The position numbers and the translations under genes were made by a program. DNA of 11,735 nt from Microbacteriaceae bacterium (GTDB taxonomy: Bacteria > Actinomycetota > Actinomycetes > Actinomycetales > Microbacteriaceae), in contig JAKONM010000251.1 in the NCBI GenBank assembly GCA_022701925.1, positions 1 through 11,735 of the forward strand, given 5' to 3'. Below are positions 1 to 6,568 of this stretch, piece by piece. A model generated the notes under the pieces. It was not told the origin of the DNA. It ran no database searches and worked only from the letters and a program-made list of their open reading frames with translations. Numbering within the stretch: position 1 is the first letter of the stretch; every line of letters starts with the position of its first letter.

Positions 1-1
1 G

Positions 2-1537
2 CCGAACGACAGGCACTCCCTCTTGACCTTCGCAGAACTCGGCATCGACGACGACCTGGTGGCCGCGCTCAGCGCCCACGGGATCCTCGAGCTGTTCCCC
101 ATCCAGGCCCAGACCATCCCCCTCGGCCTGTCCGGCCAGGACATCATCGGCCAGGCCAAGACCGGCACCGGCAAGACCCTGGGCTTCGGCCTGCCGATCA
201 TCCAGCGCCTGGGCCGCGAGCCGCAGCCCGGCGTGCAGGTGCTGGTCGTCGTGCCCACCCGCGAGCTGTGCGTGCAGGTCGCGGAGGACCTGGTCATGGC
301 CACCGCGAACCGGCCCACGCAGGTCGCCGCGATCTACGGCGGCAAGGCCTACGAGGGCCAGGTGGAGCAGCTGAAGGCCGGTGCGCAGATCGTGGTCGGC
401 ACGCCTGGCCGCCTGCTCGACCTGGCCGGGCAGCGCCTGATCAGCTTCGCGGGCATCCGCGAGATGGTGCTCGACGAGGCCGACAAGATGCTCGACCTGG
501 GCTTCCTGCCCGACATCGAGAAGCTGTTCGCGCAGACGCCGGCCGGCCGCCACACGATGCTGTTCTCGGCGACCATGCCGGGCGCGATCGTCGCCCTGGC
601 CCGCCGCTTCATGAACCGGCCGGTGCACATCCGGGCCACGAACCCCGACGAGGGACTGACGCAGGCGAACATCCGCCACGTCGTCTACCGCGCGCACTCC
701 CTGGACAAGGACGAGGTCATCGCCCGCATCCTGCAGGCCGAGGGCCGCGGCAAGACCGTGATCTTCACCCGCACCAAGCGCGCCGCCGCGCGGCTGCAGG
801 AGGAGCTGGGCGACCGCGGGTTCGAGGCCGCGGCCGTGCACGGCGACCTGGGCCAGGACCAGCGCGAACGCGCGATGGCGTCGTTCCGCACCGGGAAGAA
901 GGACGTGCTGATCGCCACCGATGTGGCGGCGCGCGGCATCGACGTCGACGACGTGACGCACGTGATCAACCACACGATCCCGGAGGACGCGGACGCCTAC
1001 CTGCACCGCGCCGGCCGCACCGGCCGCGCCGGCAAGACCGGCACCGCGGTGACCTTCGTCGACTGGGACGACCTGCACAAGTGGGCCCTGATCGACAAGG
1101 CGCTGGAGTTCGGCAAGCCGGAGCCGGTGGAGACCTACTCCTCCTCCCCGCACCTCTACACCGACCTGGGCATCCCGGAGGGCACCAAGGGCCGCCTGCG
1201 CCGCGCGGCTCCCGCCGGCGAGCCCCGCGCCGACCGTCCGGAGCGACCCGCCCGCGGCGAGCGGGGCGAGCGTCCGGAGCGCGCCGAGGGCGAGCAGGGC
1301 CGCAGCAGCCGGTCCCGCTCGCGCACGCGGCGCCGGGGCGCCGGCGGCGCCGAGACGCCCGGTGCGCAGCAGCCCGACGGAGCGGCGTCGGGCGAGCAGC
1401 CGTCGACGGAGTCGGTCCCGGAGTCGGGTGCGACGGCCCACGAGGAGCACGTGCCGGGCAGCGGCACCCACGACGGGGCGGGCCCGACCCGTCGCCGCCG
1501 CCGTCGCGGCTCCCGCCCGACAGCGCCCTCGGCCTGA
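2..1537 (+). CDS. DEAD-box ATP-dependent RNA helicase (5' end probably outside window)
   Basis: ATP-dependent RNA helicase that would remodel RNA or ribonucleoprotein duplexes in the cytoplasm (rRNA maturation or RNA decay are usual roles). All core motifs are visible: Q motif FPIQAQ (nt 95-112), Walker A AKTGTGKT (155-178), PTREL, GTPGR, DEAD (473-484), SAT, VIFTRTKR, ATDVAARGID and HRAGRTGRAG (about nt 1004-1033). After the second RecA-like lobe comes a tail of roughly 110 residues (nt 1193-1534) rich in Arg, Gly, Glu and Ser and ending in an RRRRRR run, typical of RNA-binding extensions. The frame is open to the window edge. A TTG at 23 could start it, but has no clear Shine-Dalgarno or -10 element. 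Residues PNDRHSLL precede it, and base 1 could be the last base of ATG or GTG, so the true start is probably at or before the edge. The exact helicase subfamily (DeaD, RhlE-like) cannot be settled by eye. Confidence 0.95.
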   Translation, partial: PNDRHSLLTFAELGIDDDLVAALSAHGILELFPIQAQTIPLGLSGQDIIGQAKTGTGKTLGFGLPIIQRLGREPQPGVQVLVVVPTRELCVQVAEDLVMATANRPTQVAAIYGGKAYEGQVEQLKAGAQIVVGTPGRLLDLAGQRLISFAGIREMVLDEADKMLDLGFLPDIEKLFAQTPAGRHTMLFSATMPGAIVALARRFMNRPVHIRATNPDEGLTQANIRHVVYRAHSLDKDEVIARILQAEGRGKTVIFTRTKRAAARLQEELGDRGFEAAAVHGDLGQDQRERAMASFRTGKKDVLIATDVAARGIDVDDVTHVINHTIPEDADAYLHRAGRTGRAGKTGTAVTFVDWDDLHKWALIDKALEFGKPEPVETYSSSPHLYTDLGIPEGTKGRLRRAAPAGEPRADRPERPARGERGERPERAEGEQGRSSRSRSRTRRRGAGGAETPGAQQPDGAASGEQPSTESVPESGATAHEEHVPGSGTHDGAGPTRRRRRRGSRPTAPSA

Positions 1538-1560
1538 CCCGGAGGGTCGGCGCGCGCCGA
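1534..1560 (+). terminator. Possible weak terminator/overlapping hairpins after the helicase
   Basis: CTGACCC-GGA-GGGTCGG (1534-1550) overlaps the helicase stop codon and can form a 7-bp stem with one G-U pair. A perfect 14-bp palindrome, TCGGCGCGCGCCGA, occupies 1547-1560. The two share bases 1547-1550, so only one hairpin can form at a time. No T run follows. The palindrome directly abuts the -10 hexamer of the next gene and may instead be an operator. Confidence 0.3.
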
Positions 1561-1574
1561 TACGATTCCTCGCG
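1561..1574 (+). promoter_or_regulatory. -10 element and probable leaderless start of the GNAT gene
   Basis: TACGAT (1561-1566) fits TANNNT and lies 7 nt before the GTG start at 1574, the spacing expected when transcription starts on the first base of the start codon. There is no Shine-Dalgarno sequence, and no convincing -35 hexamer. Confidence 0.5.
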
Positions 1575-2236
1575 TGCCGACCCCCTCCGACGTCGACGTC
1601 TGGCCCCTGCTCGGTGTGAAGATCCAGGTCTCCGACGTGGAGCTCGCCCCGGTGGACGACCGCACCGCCCTCGACCTGGGCCGCCTGGCCGCGGGCGGCA
1701 TCCACGGCAACTTCCTGCCGTTCCAGTCGCCGTGGACGCGCGGCTCCGACGTCGAGGTGGCGCGGAACGTGTTCCGGTACCACTCGGGGCTGCGCCAGGA
1801 GATGCGCCCGGACAAGTGGTCGCTCGAGTTCGCGGCGCGCCTCGACCACACGCTGATCGGCGTGCAGAGCCTGACGTCCGAGAACTTCCGCACCACGCGA
1901 TCCGCCGAGAGCGGGTCGTGGCTGGGGCAGGCGTGGCAGGGCAAGGGCATCGGCACCCTGAACCGCATCGCGATCCTCACGCTGGCCTTCGAGGGGCTGC
2001 GCGCGGACGAGGTGACCACCTCCGCATGGGCCGACAACGCCGCCTCCAACGCCGTCACGCGCAAGCTGGGCTACGAGCCGAACGGCGAGGAGCGGCTGGA
2101 CCGCGAGGGCCGCGTCACGGTGCAGAAGCGCTTCCGCATGACGCGGGAGATGTGGGAGTCGCGCGGCCCCGACCTGCGCCCCCACGTGCTGCTCGAGGGC
2201 GTCGAGGCGCTGCGCGCCTGGCTCGAGATCGACTGA
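1574..2236 (+). CDS. GNAT-family N-acyltransferase, Rv0802c-like
   Basis: A 220-residue GCN5-related acyltransferase of the RimJ/RimL-like (Acetyltransf_3) type, which moves an acyl group from acyl-CoA to an amino group. The acyl-CoA pyrophosphate loop is QGKGIG (residues 122-127), followed by the usual helix and the ADNAASNAVTRKLGYEPNG segment near residues 152-173. The stretches FQSPWTRGS, IGVQSLTSENF and SGSWLG closely resemble what I recall of M. tuberculosis Rv0802c, described as a succinyl-CoA-using GNAT. Whether this protein prefers succinyl- or acetyl-CoA cannot be read here. The GTG start at 1574 is chosen because it sits 7 nt after a TACGAT hexamer. The gene lies 36 bp after the helicase but probably has its own promoter, so it need not be co-transcribed. 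The substrate is unknown. Confidence 0.88.
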   Translation: MPTPSDVDVWPLLGVKIQVSDVELAPVDDRTALDLGRLAAGGIHGNFLPFQSPWTRGSDVEVARNVFRYHSGLRQEMRPDKWSLEFAARLDHTLIGVQSLTSENFRTTRSAESGSWLGQAWQGKGIGTLNRIAILTLAFEGLRADEVTTSAWADNAASNAVTRKLGYEPNGEERLDREGRVTVQKRFRMTREMWESRGPDLRPHVLLEGVEALRAWLEID

Positions 2237-2251
2237 CTCCGGCTCCGGGTT

Positions 2252-2267
2252 CCTGACGGGCCTCAGG
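2252..2267. terminator. Weak hairpin between convergent genes
   Basis: CCTGA-CGGGCC-TCAGG forms a 5-bp stem (6 bp with a flanking G-U pair) around the stop codon of the minus-strand PHP gene, in the 26-bp gap between two convergent genes. There is no T run and the stem is short, so termination is only a possibility. Confidence 0.3.
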
Positions 2268-3120
2268 GCAGGACGGGCCGCCAGCCGGTCGCCTGCTCCA
2301 GCAGGGCGTCGACGACGGCGGGGGCGGTGGTGCGCTGCCCCAGCCGGTTCGGCTTGCCGCTGCCGTGGTAGTCGCTGGAGCCGGTGACGGGGACCCCCAG
2401 GCGGGCCGCCATCTCGTGGGCGAGCACGCCGCCGTCGCGCGTGTTCTCGGGGTGGTCCGCCTCCATCGCGAAGAGGCCGGCGTCGATCAGCAGGGCGACC
2501 TCCTCCTCGGGGAGCACCCATTCGGCCCGGGTCGCGCCGGGGTGCGCCAGCACCGGCACGCCGCCCGCCGCGCGGATCAGCCGCACGCCGTCCACCGGCG
2601 CGGGCGCGTAGTGCGGCTCCACGTGCCCGCGGCGCGGGTGCAGGGTGCCGGCGAAGGCGGCGCTGCGGTCGGGCTCGATGCCCAGCGCCACCAGCGCGTC
2701 GGCGATGTGCGGGCGGCCGACCGTGGCGCCCTCGCCGGTCTGCGCGACCACGTCCTCCCAGGTGATCGGGTGGTCCTGCGCGATGGAGTCGACGATGCGG
2801 CGCGCTCGGGTCAGGCGGGACTCGCGGATGCGGTCGGTCTCCGCGACCAGCGCCGCGTCGTCGGGGGCGACCAGGTAGCCGAGCACGTGCACGCTGCGCC
2901 AGCCGAGCCGGGTGGAGAGCTCGATGCCGGGGATCAGGGCGGTGCCGGTCTCCCGCGCGGCGGCGGTGGCGTCCGGCCAGCCGGCCGTCGAGTCGTGGTC
3001 CGTCAGCGCGAGCCCGCCCAGCCCCTGGGCCGCCGCCTGCCGCACGACCTGCGCGGGCGGCTCGGTGCCGTCGGAGACCGTGGAGTGGGTGTGCAGGTCG
3101 AAGGCGGTCCCGACGGGCAT
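2263..3120 (-). CDS. PHP-domain metal-dependent phosphoesterase (YciV/TrpH-like)
   Basis: A 285-residue stand-alone PHP domain. Relatives include E. coli YciV (RNase AM, a 5'-3' exoribonuclease) and Chromobacterium Cv1693, which hydrolyses nucleoside 3',5'-bisphosphates, so a nucleotide or short-RNA 5'-phosphoesterase in the cytoplasm is likely. Metal-site residues are visible in order: DLHTHS (H10, H12), D17, TDHD (D41-D43), E67 in PGIELS, H78 in VHVLGY, H138 in GRPHIA, H193 in LAHPG, and D250/H252 in the C-terminal SSDYHG. Length and domain order match the family. The ATG at 3120 is chosen because MPVGTAFDLHTHS starts as in relatives and because a TACGAT hexamer on this strand lies 6 nt upstream. 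The open frame reaches further upstream, but that part is arginine-rich low-complexity sequence and is not coding. It is divergent from the next gene, with 77 bp between the starts. Confidence 0.93.
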   Translation of the reverse strand: MPVGTAFDLHTHSTVSDGTEPPAQVVRQAAAQGLGGLALTDHDSTAGWPDATAAARETGTALIPGIELSTRLGWRSVHVLGYLVAPDDAALVAETDRIRESRLTRARRIVDSIAQDHPITWEDVVAQTGEGATVGRPHIADALVALGIEPDRSAAFAGTLHPRRGHVEPHYAPAPVDGVRLIRAAGGVPVLAHPGATRAEWVLPEEEVALLIDAGLFAMEADHPENTRDGGVLAHEMAARLGVPVTGSSDYHGSGKPNRLGQRTTAPAVVDALLEQATGWRPVLP

Positions 3121-3132
3121 CCGGCCATCGTA
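3120..3132 (-). promoter_or_regulatory. -10 element and probable leaderless start of the PHP gene
   Basis: On the minus strand TACGAT (3132 to 3127) is followed by 6 nt and then the ATG at 3120. No Shine-Dalgarno sequence precedes the start, and there is no clear -35 box. Confidence 0.5.
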
Positions 3133-3183
3133 CGAGCCCGCCGGGCGCCCGCGAGGCGGACGGGGACCGCGCGGACCGGCACG

Positions 3184-3198
3184 TAGCGTTGCCGCCCA
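3184..3198 (+). promoter_or_regulatory. -10 element and probable leaderless start of the EEP gene
   Basis: TAGCGT (3184-3189) lies 8 nt before the ATG at 3198, with no Shine-Dalgarno sequence in between. A possible TTG start at 3189 overlaps the last base of this hexamer, which argues against it. Confidence 0.42.
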
Positions 3199-4211
3199 TG
3201 CCCCTCCGCCTCGCCGCGGCGGCCCTGATCGTCGTCCTGACCGCCGGCCTCGGTGTGCTGGCGTGGCCGCAGGCGCTCGACCTGCAGCGCGCCGCGGGCG
3301 CCGCACAGGCCGTGTCCTTCCGCGGCGCGACGGTGATCGCGGCGCTCGGCGTCGCGGTGGTGGCGACCGCGCTGGGCCACGTGCTGCCGGGGCTGCGCCG
3401 CCTGGCCGGGGTGCTCGCGCTGGTGCTGGTCGTCTACGCGGCGGGCGTCGCCGCGGTGCTGCTGGTGCGCGGCATCGGGGCGCCGGACGTGCCGCGGGCC
3501 GGCGCGAACGACCTGACCCTGCTCAGCTGGAACACGCTGGGCGACTCGGTGCCCGCCGACGCCGTCGCCCGGGTCGCCGCGGCGGACGGCGCCGACGTGA
3601 TCGCGCTGCCGGAGACGACCCGCGACCGCGCTCGGCAGATCGCCCGGCTGCTGGCCGAGGACGGGCCGGGCTTCCGCGTCTTCTCGCGGGACCAGCAGCC
3701 GGGCATCCCCGCGCGCTCGACCTCGCTGCTCGTCTCCCGCGCGCTCGGGCCCTACGCGCAGGTGCGGTCGGTGGGCGACACGACCGGGGTGCCCAGCGTC
3801 GTGGTGCAGCCCTCCGGCGGCCAGAACGGCCCGCGCATCGTCGCCGTGCACACGCTGGCGCCCTACGAGCCCGACCCGGAGGGGTGGCGGGCGGACCTCG
3901 CCTGGGTCGCGGAGCGGTGCGACGGGCGCAACGTGCTGCTGGCGGGCGACTTCAACGCGACGCTCGACCACTTCGCCGGCCTCGGCAGCGGGGCGGGGCA
4001 GCTGGCCGCCTGCCGGGACGGGGCGCTGGCCACCCGCAACGGCGCGGTCGGCACGTGGCCCACCAGCCTGCCCGGCCTGCTCGGCACGCCGATCGACCAC
4101 GTGCTCGCGACCCCGAACTGGCGCTTCGCCGGCTTCCGGGTGCTGACGGACCAGGACTCCGCGGGCAGCGACCACCGCCCGGTGCTCGCGCGGCTCTCGC
4201 CCGCCGGCTGA
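3198..4211 (+). CDS. Membrane-anchored endonuclease/exonuclease/phosphatase-family protein
   Basis: A 337-residue protein with three hydrophobic segments (about residues 5-23, 43-66 and 68-90), followed by an EEP-fold hydrolase domain that probably faces outside the membrane. Catalytic signature residues are intact: N112 in LSWNTLG, E139 in LPET, H218 in VHTLAP, D251 and N253 in GDFNAT, D300 in IDHVLA, and D325-H326 in SDHRPV. This layout fits the actinobacterial membrane-bound EEP proteins, Mg-dependent enzymes cutting phosphodiester or phosphomonoester bonds in nucleic acids, phosphoinositides or lipids. The substrate here is unknown. The ATG at 3198 is preferred over the TTG at 3189 because of the upstream -10 hexamer and because MPLRLAAAAL begins the first membrane helix directly. 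The gene is convergent with the next one, with 7 bp between stop codons and only a 4-bp hairpin there. Confidence 0.9.
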   Translation: MPLRLAAAALIVVLTAGLGVLAWPQALDLQRAAGAAQAVSFRGATVIAALGVAVVATALGHVLPGLRRLAGVLALVLVVYAAGVAAVLLVRGIGAPDVPRAGANDLTLLSWNTLGDSVPADAVARVAAADGADVIALPETTRDRARQIARLLAEDGPGFRVFSRDQQPGIPARSTSLLVSRALGPYAQVRSVGDTTGVPSVVVQPSGGQNGPRIVAVHTLAPYEPDPEGWRADLAWVAERCDGRNVLLAGDFNATLDHFAGLGSGAGQLAACRDGALATRNGAVGTWPTSLPGLLGTPIDHVLATPNWRFAGFRVLTDQDSAGSDHRPVLARLSPAG

Positions 4212-4218
4212 CGCCGCC

Positions 4219-5004
4219 TCAGTCGAACAGGTGCCGGTTGGCGCGGCTCCAGTCGATGCGCGCCTGCTGGGCCGCGGCGAAGCCCTGGGCCATCCACTCC
4301 ACGTGCGGGTGCAGGCCCCGCTCGGCCAGCTCGCGCGTGTAGCGCTGCGTGGCCTCCTGCTGCGCGATCACCGCGTCGACCAGCCCGTCGGTCGAGGGCA
4401 GCCCGTAGGCCTCCGCGAACACGCGCGTGCGGCGACGCCGGTCGGGCGGGGAGGGGTGGCCGAAGTCGCGCATGCTGGCCTCGTCGTCCCGGAACGGCGT
4501 CACGTACTCCAGCGCGTAGCCGATGTCGTGCAGGGCCGGGCGCGGACCGGCCAGGTCCCAGTCGAGCAGCCCGACCGCGCGGCCGTCGCGCCACACCGTG
4601 TTCCACGGGCCGACGTCGCCGTGGGTGAGGATCTCGCCGATCCGCAGGCCGTGCGCCTCCGTCATCCACTCCGTGCGCCGCGGGGGCACGTAGTCCTGCA
4701 CGGCGTCGTGGTAGCGGCGGATCAGGCGGGCGTACTCGCGCAGCCCGTCCTCCGGCACGACCTGCGCCCAGGCGTCCTCGCCGCTCGTGCCCTCGATGTA
4801 CGTCAGCACCTCGTTGCCGTCGGCGTCGCGGCCCAGGTAGCGCACCGACTCCGCGAACCCGACCCGCTCCAGGTGCCGCAGCAGGTCGTGCACCGCCGAG
4901 GACCACCACCCGGTGCGCCGCACGACGGTGCTGCCGATGCGTCCGACGACGCGCAGGGAGTCGGACTCGAACTCGAGGCCCGAGTCGTCGAAGACGGTGC
5001 TCAC
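4219..5004 (-). CDS. Aminoglycoside phosphotransferase (APH)-fold kinase
   Basis: A 261-residue APH/choline-kinase-fold protein that would transfer the gamma-phosphate of ATP to a small-molecule hydroxyl. The Brenner motif HGDVGPWN (H128, D130, N135) and the metal-binding LLDWDLAGPRP (D148, D150) are intact. The N-lobe VVRRTGWWSSAVHDLLRHLERVGF is typical of a large actinobacterial group annotated only as phosphotransferase. These are usually metabolic or housekeeping kinases, so antibiotic resistance should not be inferred. The GTG start at 5004 is chosen because TAACGT lies 6 nt upstream on this strand. It is divergent from the aminopeptidase gene, with 75 bp between starts. The true substrate cannot be read from the sequence. 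Confidence 0.9.
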   Translation of the reverse strand: MSTVFDDSGLEFESDSLRVVGRIGSTVVRRTGWWSSAVHDLLRHLERVGFAESVRYLGRDADGNEVLTYIEGTSGEDAWAQVVPEDGLREYARLIRRYHDAVQDYVPPRRTEWMTEAHGLRIGEILTHGDVGPWNTVWRDGRAVGLLDWDLAGPRPALHDIGYALEYVTPFRDDEASMRDFGHPSPPDRRRRTRVFAEAYGLPSTDGLVDAVIAQQEATQRYTRELAERGLHPHVEWMAQGFAAAQQARIDWSRANRHLFD

Positions 5005-5016
5005 GGATGCACGTTA
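5004..5016 (-). promoter_or_regulatory. -10 element and probable leaderless start of the APH-fold gene
   Basis: On the minus strand TAACGT (5016 to 5011) is followed by 6 nt and the GTG start at 5004. There is no Shine-Dalgarno sequence. Confidence 0.5.
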
Positions 5017-5060
5017 GGGCCTCGGCGCGAGCCGGATCCGCACGTGCCGACCGCCGGTGC

Positions 5061-5072
5061 GGAGGAGGAGGA
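5061..5072 (+). promoter_or_regulatory. Strong Shine-Dalgarno of the aminopeptidase P gene
   Basis: GGAGGAGGAGGA ends about 8 nt before the ATG at 5080. It fixes that start inside a frame that stays open for more than 800 nt upstream. A closer ATG at 5072 is in another frame. Confidence 0.8.
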
Positions 5073-5079
5073 TGGGGGC

Positions 5080-6498
5080 ATGACGAGCGAGCAGACGACC
5101 GACGTGGACGCGCTTCCCGCGGAGGCGCAGGGCACGGACCAGCAGCCGAGCAGCCGCACCGAGATCCCGAAGTCGGCGGCCTTCACCCGGTACATCGCCA
5201 GCGGGTGGGCGGACCGCCCGGCCCCCGTGCCGCCGGTCTCGCCGATGGCGCAGGCCGCCGTCGCCCGCCGCGCGGCGATCTCGGCGAAGCGGCCGGGCGA
5301 GCGCCTGGTCGTGGCGGCCGGGGCTCAGAAGGTGCGCTCCAACGACACCGACTACCCGTACCGCCCGCACTCCGCGTTCGCGTGGCTCACCGGCTGGGGC
5401 GACGAGACGGTCGCCGGCTCGGTGCTGGTGCTCGACCCGGTCGAGGGCGGCCACGAGGCGACGCTCTACTTCCAGCCCGCGGCGGGCCGCGACACCGACG
5501 AGTTCTACGCGGACTCGGCCGTCGGGGAGTTCTGGGTGGGGCGCCGCCCGTCGGTCGACGAGGTGGGCGCCGCCCTCGGGCTGCACGCCGCGGACGTCGC
5601 CGACCTGCGGACCGGGGACGCCGACGTCACCCTGGAGGACGAGGGCCTGGCCCGCGACCTGTCCGAGCTGCGGCTCGTGAAGGACGCCGCCGAGGTCGAC
5701 CAGCTGCGCGGCGCCGTGGCGGCGACCAAGCAGGGGTTCGACGACGTGATCGCGGCCATGCCCCGCATCACCGCGCACGACCGCGGCGAGCGCGTCATCG
5801 AGGGCGTCTTCTTCACCCGGGCCCGCTCGGAGGGCAGCGACCTGGGCTACGGCACGATCGCCGCCTCCGGGCCGCACGCCTGCATCCTGCACTGGACTCG
5901 CAACGACGGCCCGGTCGTGCCGGGCGACCTGGTGCTGATCGACGCGGGCGTCGAGCTGCCGAGCCTCTACACCGCCGACATCACCCGCACCCTGCCGGTC
6001 ACCGGCACCTTCTCCCCCGTGCAGCGCCGCATCTACGAGGCCGTGCTCGAGGCGGCCGACGCCGCGTTCGCGGTGGCGAAGCCGGGTGCGAGGTTCCGCG
6101 ACCTGCACGTGGCGGCGATGGACGTCATCGCGGAGAAGGTCGCAGGCTGGGGCCTGCCCCTGCTGCCCGCGGAGGCGCTGGAGGGCGTCGAGCGGCCCGA
6201 CCGCCGCTACATGGTCCACGGCACCAGCCACCACCTGGGGCTCGACGTGCACGACTGCGCCGAGGCGCGGCGCGAGCTCTACATGGACGGCGTGCTGGAG
6301 CCCGGCATGGTCTTCACGATCGAGCCGGGCCTCTACTTCCAGCCCGACGACCTGACGGTGCCGGAGGAGTTCCGCGGCATCGGCGTGCGCATCGAGGACG
6401 ACGTGCTGGTCACCGCGGACGGCTGCGAGAACCTGTCGGCCGCGATCCCCCGCACGCCCGACGACGTCGAGGCGTGGATCGCCCGTCAGCGGTCCTGA
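5080..6498 (+). CDS. pepP: Xaa-Pro aminopeptidase (aminopeptidase P, M24B)
   Basis: A cytoplasmic dimetal peptidase of 472 residues that removes N-terminal residues preceding proline. Residues 1-45 or so are a polar, probably disordered extension. Next comes the N-terminal aminopeptidase-P domain (about 55-200, including SNDTDYPYRPHSAFAWLTGW, which is typical of this group), then the pita-bread M24 catalytic domain. The metal ligands can be assigned as D288 (LIDAGVE), D300 (TADITR), H384 (within HGTSHHLGLDVHD), E415 (TIEPG) and E439 (RIEDD). H380 and H391 correspond to the conserved accessory histidines. The enzyme therefore looks active. The start at 5080 is set by a very strong Shine-Dalgarno. 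No clear promoter hexamers were found in the 75-bp divergent gap. A strong hairpin follows the stop codon. Confidence 0.96.
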   Translation: MTSEQTTDVDALPAEAQGTDQQPSSRTEIPKSAAFTRYIASGWADRPAPVPPVSPMAQAAVARRAAISAKRPGERLVVAAGAQKVRSNDTDYPYRPHSAFAWLTGWGDETVAGSVLVLDPVEGGHEATLYFQPAAGRDTDEFYADSAVGEFWVGRRPSVDEVGAALGLHAADVADLRTGDADVTLEDEGLARDLSELRLVKDAAEVDQLRGAVAATKQGFDDVIAAMPRITAHDRGERVIEGVFFTRARSEGSDLGYGTIAASGPHACILHWTRNDGPVVPGDLVLIDAGVELPSLYTADITRTLPVTGTFSPVQRRIYEAVLEAADAAFAVAKPGARFRDLHVAAMDVIAEKVAGWGLPLLPAEALEGVERPDRRYMVHGTSHHLGLDVHDCAEARRELYMDGVLEPGMVFTIEPGLYFQPDDLTVPEEFRGIGVRIEDDVLVTADGCENLSAAIPRTPDDVEAWIARQRS

Positions 6499-6506
6499 GC
6501 CCGGTG

Positions 6507-6548
6507 GCGACCGCGCCGCCTCCCGGGACCGGGTGGCGGCGCGGTCGC
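6507..6548. terminator. Strong bidirectional hairpin terminator (no U tract)
   Basis: Two perfectly complementary 14-nt arms, GCGACCGCGCCGCC (6507-6520) and GGCGGCGCGGTCGC (6535-6548), enclose 14 nt. Inside them CCCG-GGAC-CGGG can pair again past a T-T mismatch. It starts 8 nt after the aminopeptidase stop and 20 nt before the stop of the convergent gene. Neither side carries a T run, as is common in high-G+C actinobacteria. Confidence 0.8.
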
Positions 6549-6568
6549 GGCCAGCGTCCTCCGACGGA

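Noticed and set aside
268..2256. A 662-codon plus-strand frame overlapping the helicase and acyltransferase genes
   Set aside because: Its product is Arg/Gly/Pro/Ala low-complexity sequence, typical of an out-of-frame reading of G+C-rich genes, while the competing frames have clear motifs.
3189..3197. TTG start for the EEP protein
   Set aside because: It overlaps the last base of the TAGCGT hexamer, has no Shine-Dalgarno, and adds only three residues to a clean signal-anchor start at 3198.
3121..3306. Upstream extension of the PHP protein by about 62 residues
   Set aside because: The extension is Arg/Gly/Pro low complexity and overlaps the start of the divergent EEP gene. The ATG at 3120 has a -10 hexamer at leaderless distance and a normal family N-terminus.
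4212..4218. Terminator between the EEP and APH-fold genes
   Set aside because: Only a 4-bp CGGC/GCCG stem around the EEP stop codon could be found, which is too weak to call.
2912..4342. A 476-codon plus-strand frame opposite the PHP gene and out of frame with the EEP gene
   Set aside because: It has no recognisable domain, and the EEP frame carries the complete catalytic signature.
4219..5004. Antibiotic-resistance aminoglycoside kinase
   Set aside because: Only the fold-level motifs are present and the setting is housekeeping, with no mobile element or resistance neighbours, so a resistance label is unsupported.
4231..5079. Upstream extension of the aminopeptidase frame
   Set aside because: It runs antisense through the APH-fold kinase gene, and a very strong Shine-Dalgarno places the start at 5080.
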